A model generated the notes under the pieces. That model was not told the DNA's origin, ran no database searches, and saw only the letters and a list, made by a program, of their open reading frames with translations. The position numbers and the translations under genes were made by a program. Below are positions 25,521 to 34,168 of a DNA stretch of 64,000 bases, in pieces. Position 1 is the stretch's first letter. Each line of letters begins with the position of its first letter. The stretch comes from Dictyobacter aurantiacus (GTDB taxonomy: Bacteria; Chloroflexota; Ktedonobacteria; Ktedonobacterales; Ktedonobacteraceae): contig NZ_BIFQ01000001.1 in NCBI RefSeq assembly GCF_003967515.1, positions 2,480,001 through 2,544,000 of the forward strand, written 5' to 3'.

Positions 25521-26534
25521 TCACTGGGGACGTGGGCCGGTCGCGTAGAGTACCTTGTAACGATTGTTGCCGGCAACCTCGCGCACCTGCTGGAAACAGG
25601 CCTGCAGCGTAGGTTCGTATTTCAGAAAGCGGTTGGCGACCAGGTAGAAGCGACCGTTGGGCACCAGAATCCGGGCACTCTGGCGTATAAAGCGTTCGGC
25701 GATCTCCAGCGTCTGTACCCCTCCCTGGTGAAAAGGAGGATTGGTGGCGACCAGGTCAAAACGCTGGTCCAGCACCGCCTGGGCGCCATCGCTGGGAAGC
25801 ACTCGGACGTTGGTCAGGCCCGCCTGGCTCACAGCCTGCTCGCTTGCCGCCACCGCCGCCAGGCTGGCATCCACCATCGTCACCTGTCCTTGAGGAGTTA
25901 AGTGTGCTATATGCAAGCCGATAAAGCCGGCGCCGCAACCGATATCCAACGCGTGGTCCTCTGGCCGCACCTCCAGGGCCGAGAGCAGTAGTTGTGTACC
26001 CTCGTCCAGCTTGCTATCCGCGAAGATGCGCAACGTCGTCACCGGCAGTTGCTCAACACTGAAGCTCTGCCGCTTGATCGCGCAGAGCACGCGCTGCCCC
26101 TTGGAGATCGTCAACGTCTCCACATTCCCGAACAGTTCACGCATACGTTTCGCCATCGTCAGGATACCCCGATCTTTTGCGCCCGCGACATAGAGCTTGC
26201 CGCCAACCTTGAGCGCAAAGGCGGCGACACTCAGCCCATAAAACATCCAGACATTGCCCGGCTGATACAGCAGATTCATCGCCGCCACATCCATCGTCTC
26301 TGGTGAATGATGTAAGATATAATCATGAAACGGCACAGCGCGTACAGAAGAACCGGATGCGTGTACCTTGAGCGCTCCCAGGGTCGCGATATTATCTTCC
26401 GCCAGGCACAGACATCCCGTCGTCAGACGTGGCCGCGCCTGGATCACGAAAGGATCGGCAGCCGAATTCAGCATCAACACTTGATCTGTTGTGTTAAATT
26501 GTACAAAATCAGATAATAATCGAGATTGGAGCAT
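25521..26534 (-). CDS. RsmC-like class I SAM methyltransferase
   Basis: The start is the ATG at 26534, 8 bp after GAGGG; an ATG two codons upstream (26540) has that site too close. The 337-residue product has the tandem layout of RsmC/RlmG enzymes: a degenerate N-terminal half, then an MTS domain with SAM motif ALDIGCGAGFIGLHIA (about 193-208) and catalytic VATNPPFHQG (about 258-267). NPPF marks N2-guanine methylation of rRNA. The target base cannot be told. Its start lies 4 bp from that of the divergent transaldolase-family gene. Confidence 0.88.
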   Translation of the reverse strand: MLQSRLLSDFVQFNTTDQVLMLNSAADPFVIQARPRLTTGCLCLAEDNIATLGALKVHASGSSVRAVPFHDYILHHSPETMDVAAMNLLYQPGNVWMFYGLSVAAFALKVGGKLYVAGAKDRGILTMAKRMRELFGNVETLTISKGQRVLCAIKRQSFSVEQLPVTTLRIFADSKLDEGTQLLLSALEVRPEDHALDIGCGAGFIGLHIAHLTPQGQVTMVDASLAAVAASEQAVSQAGLTNVRVLPSDGAQAVLDQRFDLVATNPPFHQGGVQTLEIAERFIRQSARILVPNGRFYLVANRFLKYEPTLQACFQQVREVAGNNRYKVLYATGPRPQ

Positions 26535-26538
26535 CACC

Positions 26539-27207
26539 ATGGCCCTCTATATTGATAGTGCTTACCTGGATGATATCACAGCGGTAGCACAGACATTACC
26601 CGTTGCCGGAGTAACCACGAATCCGACATTGCTTTTGAACGCCTATCAGCAGCACGGTCAGCGTGTCAGCGCCAATGAACTGGTAGACCACCTCTTGCAG
26701 CGCACCACTGGTACTATTTTCATGCAGTCCTCCATGGTCAACGAAGAGGAAGCCTATCGAGAAGCCCACTCATATATCGATGTCGACCCCAAGAGGGTCA
26801 TTCCCAAGATTCCTATGAACAGGGCGGGAGTGCGCGTAGGACAGCGCCTGTACGCCGAGGGACATTATATCGCCTTCACAGCCGTCACCACGGTCTCCCA
26901 GGCCTATGTCGCCTCACAGGTAGGCGCGCAATATATCATCCCCTACTATAACCGTTTACGGCGCAGCGGGGTAGATCCCTGCGAGCGGATCGCGCACATG
27001 GCGCGAGTCATCTCCGGCCAAACGCCTGGCACCCGCATCCTGGCCGCCAGCATCAAATCCACGGCCGAAGCTTCCGAGGCCCTCGTCAGTGGCGCGCACG
27101 ACCTGACAATCCCCCCGGCCATCCTGCTAGAAATGGCCAACGACCCCGAAAGTGAAGAGGCAATCGCGCGCTTTGAACAGGATGCCAGGAAGATGAAGAA
27201 TCTGTAA
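26539..27207 (+). CDS. Transaldolase / fructose-6-phosphate aldolase family protein
   Basis: I start at the ATG at 26539 with GGAG 7 bp upstream. The 222-residue product is the short (FSA/TalC) form: YIDSAYLDDITAVAQTLPVAGVTTNPTLLL at the N-terminus and the Schiff-base Lys in VIPKIPMN (about residue 88). GAQYIIPYYNRLRRSG and ILAASIKSTAEASEAL follow the family pattern. It would transfer or cleave dihydroxyacetone units of sugar phosphates in the cytosol. Which of the two reactions cannot be decided here. Diverges from the methyltransferase with a 4-bp gap. Confidence 0.88.
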   Translation: MALYIDSAYLDDITAVAQTLPVAGVTTNPTLLLNAYQQHGQRVSANELVDHLLQRTTGTIFMQSSMVNEEEAYREAHSYIDVDPKRVIPKIPMNRAGVRVGQRLYAEGHYIAFTAVTTVSQAYVASQVGAQYIIPYYNRLRRSGVDPCERIAHMARVISGQTPGTRILAASIKSTAEASEALVSGAHDLTIPPAILLEMANDPESEEAIARFEQDARKMKNL

Positions 27208-27282
27208 TATAATTCCTGTCCAACTTTTCTTGTAATATGAACTTTTATTCAGCATAAATGAACGTCAATTCATGTCATAGTC

Positions 27283-27838
27283 ATGCACGCATGGTATATT
27301 ATTTTCTGTAAGCGGATAGAGAAACGCGGCCCCTGGTGGATGAGAAGATGGAAGGGATGGGATGGGGAGCGTGGTTCGCCATTCTTGCGCGGATGGGGTG
27401 ATGTGAGGATGCAGGCAAGAATGGAACGTGGCAATGGATGGCGCTCAACGTTCTTGCAGGTGGTGTCGATGGCAGTGGATGTGGGCAAGGACGGAACAGG
27501 GATGTGGAAGGGGAAAATACCTGCAGCCTTGCTGGTGTGGCGGTGGTAGTGTTGATCGGGAACAGGGCTGGCACGGTATCAGGGTGAAGATCAAGAGCAA
27601 CGTTCTTGTGGGTGGCTATGTGGTAGTGAATGTGGACAAGAACGTGTCGGATAGAGGGGATGAACCAATTTTTTATCTGGTTGCCATGAACACATATCGG
27701 GAGGACGCACAGTGGGACATGTGGTACGAGAGGTCAGGAGGAAGTGCGCTCCATGGGTGGTTGTTGTGGTTGATGGGTGGCCCGCATATGTCTTTCGTGA
27801 GGGGGGAGAACAGTGACGCGGGGAGGGGAGGATCGAGA
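27283..27838. other. G-skewed non-coding stretch with two diverged 55-bp direct repeats
   Basis: The + strand is strongly G-rich over C (many GGATGG, GTGGATG, GGGATGG runs) and no frame gives a protein-like product. Two related segments start AACGTTCTTG at about 27449 and 27600 and keep similarity for about 55 bp. It may be a decayed gene or RNA-coding DNA. Confidence 0.45.
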
Positions 27839-27873
27839 AAGCCTGACAGCTGTATTTATACAGCTTCAGGCTT
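27839..27873. terminator. Strong hairpin at the end of the G-skewed stretch
   Basis: AAGCCTGA-c-AGCTGTAT pairs with ATACAGCT-TCAGGCTT around TT, with one bulged C. A second stem, CTCCCTT with AAGGGAG, follows by 27916. It could end an RNA read from the G-skewed stretch. Confidence 0.5.
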
Positions 27874-28027
27874 CTATATATCTCTCCCTTCCACGATTGC
27901 ATAGGCAAGGGAGGTTGTAGGCTTTTGGGGTGGAGGCGCGTGCGCCCTCCGCCTGTTTTGTATGTTTGAAAAGTGGGAGGTTCGTGCCTTCGGCCCCTGA
28001 CTCTACGCGCCTTCGGCGCTCAGAGAG

Positions 28028-28101
28028 TTTATAATACTGAATGCGACACAAGGGGTGGCTGCGGATGCAGCCACCCCTTGTGTCGCATTCAGTATTATAA
28101 A
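28028..28101. repeat. Perfect palindrome, 35-bp arms, GGAT loop
   Basis: Arms 28028-28062 and 28067-28101 are fully complementary around GGAT. Just before it is the small hairpin GCGCCTTCGGCGC with GCTCAGAGAGTTTATAA. The same GCCTTCGGCGCTCAGAGAG-TTTATAA segment recurs at 28145-28170, where the IS4 element is inserted. Confidence 0.9.
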
Positions 28102-28276
28102 GGGTGAGGTACACTCTATACCTAAAATGGTTGAGGAGACCCGTGCCTTCGGCGCTCAGAGAGTTTATAAACATGAGACATCCCGAATTTTAAGGTCGGG
28201 TTTGTAAAAAGACACCTCCTGAGCGAGACTGAAGGAAAAACAGACCACCATTCAGTCAATCCAGGAGGTGTTGTTT

Positions 28277-29683
28277 ATGTCATCTCAGTATCTCACACCG
28301 CTTGAGGAGCCACAAGTTCCAGCATATCCCCCTGCCGAGATGGCGCAGGGATTGTACACTGCTCTGGCTCACTTTCTGGCTCCCTTGCTCATGCAAGCCG
28401 ATAGCCGCATGGACAAACGACTGGTGCGCACGATGGTGCAGACCGTGGCGGTGATCTTGACCTTCCGTGATCGCGTCAATGGCTTGCTCCTTTCGGAAAT
28501 GGGCGGCTATCTCGAGACGCCCGACAAAGCTCCGGCAGGAACCAAACGCCTGTCTCGGCTGCTGCATTGTCGCAAATGGTCGGCTGAACTGATCCGCTCG
28601 TATCTGTGGCATCGAGCCAGCCAACGTCTCACAAGGTGGAAACAGATGGGAAGGGATGTGCTGGCGCTGTGGGATGAGAGTGCGTGGGAGAAGCCAGAAA
28701 CTATCGCCTCGGACGACCTTGCCCCGGTGCGCTCGAGTAAGGGCGCTCGACTCACCCATATCAAGAAAGGTTACTACACCCCGCCCCGTGGCCCCATCTT
28801 TGTGCCGGGCCTCCATTGGTTGGCCGTGGTCCTGGTCGGCAGCGAGCAGCAAGACGACCCGCCTGAACTAGCCAGCATGCGGTGGTGGACCAGCCGTGGG
28901 GCGCGCGCTTCCTTCAAACGCGATGAACAAGCCAAACTGTTACTGCAAGGCGTTCTGCTCTGGGGACGCGAGGTGATGCATGTCTTTGATCAAGGCTTCG
29001 CCAGCAGTTTCTGGCTGGGTCTGTTGCTGGCGTTCTCGTTGCGCTTTGTGCTGCGCTGGAAAAAAGATTACCAGCTCGTGGATGCCCAGGGTCAGCGACG
29101 TGCAGCCTGGAAAATCACCCGCGGCAAACGAGGATGGCAAGAACGCTGGGTGTGGGATTGCCGTCGTCACCAGTGGGTCATGGGCAGTGTTCTCGCTTGT
29201 GCGGTGAGGCATCCCGACCATCCTGAGCAGCCGTTGTGGTTGGTCGTGGCCCGGCGCAAAGGTGGCTTGCCCTGGTATCTGCTCACCGCCGAGTCCATCA
29301 CCACCGCGGAAGATGCCTGGCGGATTATGTTTGCCTATGCGCGTCGCTGGCAGATCGAACTGACCTGGAAAGAAAACAAGAGCGAATTGGGCTTCCAAAG
29401 CCCGCGGCTCTGGGAGTGGGAGACGCGAGAAAAACTGCTGCTGTTGGCGGCGCTGGCCTACGCCTTTCTGCTGAGCCTGCTGGCGCCGTTTTACGAACTC
29501 TTACGCCGCTGGCTGTTGCGGCACTACTGTCATCGCACAGGCCGTCATGCCCGGCAAGCACACCAGCCGTTTGCACGGCTGCGCCTGGCCTTGAGTCGGT
29601 TGTGGCAACGGATCCCTGCGCGCTGGGAGGAGGTAGCTGGCCGGCCCCGGCCCCAGCCTCGCGTCCAGATCATTATGCTCTGA
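28277..29683 (+). CDS. IS4-family DDE transposase
   Basis: The ATG at 28277 has AGGAGGT upstream. The 468-residue product has the catalytic triad at LALWDESAWEKPE (first Asp), VMHVFDQGFASSFW (second Asp) and the IS4 signature Y-(2)-R-(3)-E-(6)-K in YARRWQIELTWKENK (Glu). A basic, hydrophobic C-terminus ends RPQPRVQIIML. No stop or frameshift, so it is probably active. It cuts and pastes the element by its inverted repeats. Confidence 0.93.
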   Translation: MSSQYLTPLEEPQVPAYPPAEMAQGLYTALAHFLAPLLMQADSRMDKRLVRTMVQTVAVILTFRDRVNGLLLSEMGGYLETPDKAPAGTKRLSRLLHCRKWSAELIRSYLWHRASQRLTRWKQMGRDVLALWDESAWEKPETIASDDLAPVRSSKGARLTHIKKGYYTPPRGPIFVPGLHWLAVVLVGSEQQDDPPELASMRWWTSRGARASFKRDEQAKLLLQGVLLWGREVMHVFDQGFASSFWLGLLLAFSLRFVLRWKKDYQLVDAQGQRRAAWKITRGKRGWQERWVWDCRRHQWVMGSVLACAVRHPDHPEQPLWLVVARRKGGLPWYLLTAESITTAEDAWRIMFAYARRWQIELTWKENKSELGFQSPRLWEWETREKLLLLAALAYAFLLSLLAPFYELLRRWLLRHYCHRTGRHARQAHQPFARLRLALSRLWQRIPARWEEVAGRPRPQPRVQIIML

Positions 29684-29957
29684 GGCGGTGTGGAGGTTCC
29701 CCACGTGACGAGAGACGCTCTGGTCGGCATCGGCTGACCATGTGGGCGTGTGTCCGGTGTTCATCGGGTACAACACGTCTTGCCAACAGAGGATGCGAAT
29801 GCGTGCGAAAAGAGCATACCCCTAGGCCCTGTGGAAGCCGCTGGGATGCTGTGGGAGTGGAAAGTCGGTTGACCAGCTCCTTTCTCTTTTTCCGTTTTTT
29901 GGCACAGTGGTGCTTTTCAGCGAGCCAAACGGGGAAAGCACGTTGTTCTGCAAGAGA

Positions 29958-30005
29958 AGAGAAGCGAGCAGTTCTCCTTCAAAAATGGAGAACTGCTCGC
30001 TTCTT
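29958..30005. terminator. Hairpin near right end of IS4 element
   Basis: GAAGCGAGCAGTTCTCC pairs with GGAGAACTGCTCGCTTC around about nine bases, followed by a short T run. It lies inside the element about 270 bp after the transposase and can block read-through into or out of it. Confidence 0.75.
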
Positions 30006-30048
30006 TCACAAGTTCATCCCTAAAATTTGGGATGTCTCATGTTTATAA

Positions 30049-30506
30049 GAGGTTGAGAGAGGTCGAGAAGGCGGCAATGGCCTGGGTTTTATATATTGGG
30101 GTGTTTCTGACATACAATTGTAACAATTTGGCTTTATGCTAGTTGGTAATGGATGTCGGTATCATAGGGCGAAGGAAGAGGTGGGGTATTCTGGTACAAG
30201 GGTGCCATTCATTTTTTTGCAAAAAGAACCGCGACAAAAAAAAGAAACGTACACGTAGGTTCGGCCCTTGCGGCCGATTGCCGCGCAGCGGCCCGTGCCC
30301 GAGCGCGCATGTTCCACCAAAGAGGATATCATTCCTTGCGCGCGCCAATCAAGGCAAACGCGTGCCATCCATTGGTTCATCCTTTCCTGGGAACGCTCAT
30401 GTGTTGAAAAAAACGTCTGCGCCCGACTACGGGGCCGCTTTGCGGCAAAGCCCGAGCAAGCCCGGCACCTACGACGTGCTTCTCGTTACAAGGGCAGAAT
30501 TATATT
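30049..30506. other. Intergenic 458 bp, GC-rich repeat fragments, no gene
   Basis: Holds GC-rich segments with small hairpins (for example GGCCGATTGCCGCGCAGCGGCC near 30275 and GGGGCCGCTTTGCGGCAAAGCCC near 30429) that resemble other dispersed repeats here. An A-rich run (30230-30245) separates them. Promoter of the histidine kinase must lie in the last 100 bp; no clear -35/-10 pair seen. Confidence 0.45.
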
Positions 30507-31934
30507 ATGTATCATATGCCGCAACAATTACAGCCGTCTCAAAAGAGGCGCCGATCACAGACGGGGATCAATGTCGGCTATCTGCTGTTATCGTTTCCAT
30601 TGGGCATCGCCTATTTTATCCTGCTCGTCGTCGGCATTGGCTTCACCGTGCTCGATCTGCTCCTGATTGGTATTCCGCTGCTAATCTTTATTATGGCTCT
30701 ACTCTGGAAGATCGCCGCCTTTGAGCGGCAGCTGGCCATGAACTGGCTGGGCGTGGAGATCGCGCCGATGGCCGCTCCCTTTCCGGCCGATGCTGGCAGG
30801 ATACAACGCGCCCTGATCCATCTCAAACGGACCGTAACCTGGAAAAGCTTATTCTATCTCTTTCTCAAATTTCCCTTTGGCATTACCGCCTTCTGTCTGA
30901 CCATCGTCTGTCTCTGCTTCTGCCTGGTACTCAGCATAGTCGCGAGCGTGCTGGGACTACTGGCCGCGCCCTTTGTGTATCTCTATATGGTTGTGGCTTC
31001 CAGCAGTCCACTAGACGGAAGGTCCGTCGGTCGCTATATCAAGGCCACGCTGACGCTTGGGGGAGGCATCGTCTTTCCTTTGATTATTATGGACTTTCTG
31101 GCCGCGCTCTGGGGCCAGTTTGCCCAGGCGATGCTGGGCATGAATCAGAATGCTCTGCGCCTGGCGGAAGCCACGGCCATAGCCGAACGCGAACGGCAAA
31201 AAGCGGAGCAGGCAGAGCAGAGCAGGCGCGAACTGATCATGAATGTCTCTCATGATCTACGTACACCAGTGGCCAGCATTCGTGGGCACCTGGAATCCCT
31301 GCTCCTGAGTAGCGAGGAACAGACGCTACAGCCCGCCATGCTGCGCGATTATCTGCGGATCGCGCACCGGGAGACCCTACGCCTGGGCACCCTGGTGGAG
31401 GATCTATTATCGCTGGCGCGTAATGATAGCCAGGAGCTACGTCTTCAGATCGGCATCGTCGATGCCAGACAGGTGGTCGAGGAGGTATACCAGGTGATGA
31501 TGCCCCTGGCCCGGCGCGAACGCCAGATCAGCCTGGTACGCGCAGTGCCGCCCCAATTACCGGCCATCTACGCGGATCGTCAGCGTCTGATCCAGGTTAT
31601 GCTCAACCTGGTGCGTAACGCCGTCACCTATACACCAGACGGTGGTATCGTCGCAATCTCCCTACAGCAGACCGAGGCGCAATACCTTACCCTGAGCGTC
31701 TCTGATACCGGTATCGGCATCGCGGCACAAGATCTCCCGCATATTTTTGAGCGCTTCTACCGTACCGACAGTTCCCGAACACGCAGTTCCGGTGGCTTTG
31801 GCCTCGGCCTGGCTATTGTTCAGGATTTCGTCCAGGCCATGGGCGGCACCATCTCGGTTGAAAGTACCCCCAATGTCGGCAGCACCTTTCATCTTCATCT
31901 CAAGGTTGCTCACGAAACCACAAACAGGTCTTAG
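30507..31934 (+). CDS. Sensor histidine kinase with putative-sensor membrane domain
   Basis: The 475-residue product has four membrane helices in residues about 20-220 in the pattern of the 'Putative sensor' domain (LLSFPLGIAYFILLVVGIGF and KFPFGITAFCLTIVCLCFC). A HisKA domain follows with the phospho-His in NVSHDLRTPVASIRGHLE, then HATPase_c with NLVRNAVTY (N box), VSDTGIGI (G1) and GGFGLGLAI (G2). All catalytic boxes are intact. Cytoplasmic kinase output; ligand unknown. The kinase-less DUF4118 sensor follows, and a response regulator lies 1.3 kb away on the other strand; pairing is inferred. Confidence 0.9.
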   Translation: MYHMPQQLQPSQKRRRSQTGINVGYLLLSFPLGIAYFILLVVGIGFTVLDLLLIGIPLLIFIMALLWKIAAFERQLAMNWLGVEIAPMAAPFPADAGRIQRALIHLKRTVTWKSLFYLFLKFPFGITAFCLTIVCLCFCLVLSIVASVLGLLAAPFVYLYMVVASSSPLDGRSVGRYIKATLTLGGGIVFPLIIMDFLAALWGQFAQAMLGMNQNALRLAEATAIAERERQKAEQAEQSRRELIMNVSHDLRTPVASIRGHLESLLLSSEEQTLQPAMLRDYLRIAHRETLRLGTLVEDLLSLARNDSQELRLQIGIVDARQVVEEVYQVMMPLARRERQISLVRAVPPQLPAIYADRQRLIQVMLNLVRNAVTYTPDGGIVAISLQQTEAQYLTLSVSDTGIGIAAQDLPHIFERFYRTDSSRTRSSGGFGLGLAIVQDFVQAMGGTISVESTPNVGSTFHLHLKVAHETTNRS

Positions 31935-32077
31935 AATTTATCAGGTTCTCTGACTTTTTGAGATATTTTTGAGGCCCGGGCGGCAAATTTTGAGACAGCC
32001 TTGACACCTTTAGTTGTATCTTAGAGGAGGATATACAAAGGCAACAGAGGATCAGCTATACCAGAAGGGGTGAGCGC

Positions 32078-32974
32078 ATGCAGAAAATCGAGCGCATTCC
32101 GCAGATGGAAACGGGCCACGAAAATAAGTGGCAATACTATATATATGATGCATTGATCGCTGTGGCTGGTTCGCTCATCGTCACCGGCCTGATCTACTTT
32201 TCTCATCTCTACCCGCATATCTCTGACATCGTCATCATCCATTTGATCTTGATTATGACGCTGGCCATCTGGCGCAGCCGCTATGCAGCCATCGTTGCTG
32301 CCATTACAGCCTTTCTCTCATTTGACTACTTCCTGGTTCCCCCGCTCTACACACTGACAATCGCGGACCCGGTCCAGTGGGTAGCCCTGTTTATATTCCT
32401 GTTTACAGCCATCGTCACCAGCTGGCTGGCTGGCGCGGTCAGGCAAAGTGCCGAAGAGGCCAGAAAGAACGCGCACGAGCTACGCATCCTGTACGAGCTG
32501 ATGCGCGTCTGCAATAACACCAATAACCTTGATGAGCAGCTCGATATTATCGTGTTATCAACGTTGCGTGTCTTCTCCTCTCTGGGAATAACCGAGTGTG
32601 TCCTGCTGATGCCAGACCAGGCGGGAAAGCTCAGGGTACGCGCTGATGCCCCTATCCGCGTCGATGAGTTTCAACCAACATCTGAGGAGATGGGACACGC
32701 GGCACAGGTCTATCGCAGTGGGAAACATACCACCATTAAAGATGTAAACGTGCCACATTCGCAGGTTCATTACATCCCCTTGAAGTCTGACTCTCACGTC
32801 TTCTGTGTCCTCTATCTGCGCGTCCTCAATGGGGTCTCCTGGCTAGAAAATGAGGAAGGATTAAACAGCGCTCTGCGCAACGCCTACCCACCGGCCGAGT
32901 TTTTCCGCACCTATCTCGACCAGATCTCCTCGCTGATCGAACGCTCATTCTTACGCGAAAAGCTCGCATCATAA
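32078..32974 (+). CDS. DUF4118-GAF sensor protein without kinase domain
   Basis: The 298-residue product begins like KdpD after its N-terminal part: four membrane helices of DUF4118 (about 20-125, with YAAIVAAITAFLSFDYFLVPP), a helical linker, then a GAF-like domain (about 145-270). It ends EFFRTYLDQISSLIERSFLREKLAS, where KdpD would go on into HisKA. The stop TAA is followed by non-coding repeat DNA, so the kinase half is absent. It may sense and pass a signal to the kinase encoded 143 bp upstream. Confidence 0.8.
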   Translation: MQKIERIPQMETGHENKWQYYIYDALIAVAGSLIVTGLIYFSHLYPHISDIVIIHLILIMTLAIWRSRYAAIVAAITAFLSFDYFLVPPLYTLTIADPVQWVALFIFLFTAIVTSWLAGAVRQSAEEARKNAHELRILYELMRVCNNTNNLDEQLDIIVLSTLRVFSSLGITECVLLMPDQAGKLRVRADAPIRVDEFQPTSEEMGHAAQVYRSGKHTTIKDVNVPHSQVHYIPLKSDSHVFCVLYLRVLNGVSWLENEEGLNSALRNAYPPAEFFRTYLDQISSLIERSFLREKLAS

Positions 32975-33033
32975 ATATTGCAGGCGGCCGCCTGTAGTCT
33001 GCCTGGGCTTTCGCACCTGCGGTGCTCAGGAGT

Positions 33034-33093
33034 TTATTTTGAGTTGGTGCATGGGTGCGCGAATGCACACCCATGCACCAACTCAAAATAAAT
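33034..33093. repeat. Palindrome, 25-bp arms, GAAT loop, with flanking modules
   Basis: Arms 33034-33058 and 33069-33093, then CGC-GAAT-GCA inside with one C/A mismatch. The left flank has the hairpin GCACCTGCGGTGC (33014-33026), the right flank has GCGGCCGCGCGCG (33099-33111) and TGGGGGCGCTCA. It lies between convergent genes (DUF4118 sensor and response regulator) and can terminate both. Confidence 0.88.
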
Positions 33094-33193
33094 TAGCGCG
33101 GCCGCGCGCGTGGGGGCGCTCATGTCCCCTGTGCAACGAGGGAGGAGACGCATTCTAATATGCTGAGCTCCGCAGGTGCGAAGCGGCAGGTGC

Positions 33194-33931
33194 TTACACG
33201 ACGAAGCGATAGCCAACGCCCCAGACCGTCATGATCTTTTCGCCGAGGGGTCCCAGTTTTTTGCGCAGGCGGGTGATGTGGGTATCAACGGTACGGTCGA
33301 AACCATCATAATCATAGCCCCATAATTCCTGTAGCAGGAACTCACGGCTAAAGGCGCGCCCAGGATTCTTGCTCAGCAGTACCAGGAGATCATATTCTTT
33401 GGGGGTAAGATCTAGTGGCCGATTCTCCAGCGTGACGGTGTGCTCCGCCAGGGAGATATAGAGGGGGCCACGCACAATAGGAGGCGGAGTAATGGACGAG
33501 GACCGGGCGAATGGGTCCGGCCGCGAAGACGCGGAGGAGCTTTGCGTGTCCACAGGAGTTTGCGCGTCCAGATCGATGCGCCGCAGCATGGCACGTACCC
33601 GAGCCGTTAGCTCACGTACGCTGAATGGCTTGCTGATATAGTCGTCAGCACCCACCTCCAGGCCGAGAATACGATCGACCTCATCGGTACGAGCGGTAAG
33701 CATAATAATCGGAAGCAGATGCTTCTGCCGAATCGTCCGGCAGACGGTCAGGCCATCGAGCTTTGGGAGCATCCAATCCAGAATAACCAGGTTTAACGAC
33801 AGCTGTTCGACCAGGCGCAGGGCGGCCTCACCATCAAAAGCCTGGTAGACCTGGTACCCCTGAGATTCCAGCTCTTTGCGAATCAGATTACAGATATCAA
33901 TCTCGTCTTCCACAACGAGTATGCTGGCCAT
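33194..33931 (-). CDS. OmpR/PhoB-family response regulator
   Basis: The start is the ATG at 33931 after AGAGGA. The 245-residue product has a receiver domain with acidic pocket VVEDE (residues 6-10), phospho-Asp in LVILDWMLPK, Thr in IIMLTAR and Lys in ADDYISKPFS, then a linker with Ser/Asp/Pro and a winged-helix domain (LTPKEYDLLVLLSKNPGRAFSREFLLQELWGYDY..DTHITRLRKKL). Likely partner of the kinase at 30507-31934. It is divergent from the rhodopsin gene, 237 bp away, and may act on that shared promoter region; this is inference. Confidence 0.92.
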   Translation of the reverse strand: MASILVVEDEIDICNLIRKELESQGYQVYQAFDGEAALRLVEQLSLNLVILDWMLPKLDGLTVCRTIRQKHLLPIIMLTARTDEVDRILGLEVGADDYISKPFSVRELTARVRAMLRRIDLDAQTPVDTQSSSASSRPDPFARSSSITPPPIVRGPLYISLAEHTVTLENRPLDLTPKEYDLLVLLSKNPGRAFSREFLLQELWGYDYDGFDRTVDTHITRLRKKLGPLGEKIMTVWGVGYRFVV

Positions 33932-34168
33932 AGTTTGATCCTCTAATATGGTAAACCCATCCCTAAGTACTCCTGTCAAAGTGTACACCAAACAAAAAGA
34001 CAAATCCAGCCCGGATTCCTGGGCTGGAAGTACACTTATAGACAACAATATACATTTTTTATCTATATACTTTGTATACCAAAAATATATAAATAGCGTC
34101 CTATACGTGAGGGGATACCTGTGACTCAGAATACCAGCGCCAATGAGAAAGTCAAAGGAGAAACATCT

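Larger units (their letters stand above)
28171..30041 (+). mobile_element. IS4-family insertion sequence, complete
   Basis: Terminal inverted repeats CATGAGACATCCCGAATTTTA (left, 28172) and its near-complement ending at 30041 (one mismatch near base 14). TTTATAA is present on both sides (28164-28170 and 30042-30048), a likely target duplication. Inside are one transposase, a 330-bp tail and a strong hairpin. The target is the dispersed repeat GCCTTCGGCGCTCAGAGAG-TTTATAA. Confidence 0.85.

Noticed and set aside
27428..27904. 158-residue frame in the G-skewed stretch
   Set aside because: Trp/Gly-rich by composition alone, no ribosome site or motif.
28171..30041. Second gene in the IS4 element (frame at 29236-30048)
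   Set aside because: It is the shifted frame of the transposase and runs out of the element; no start context.
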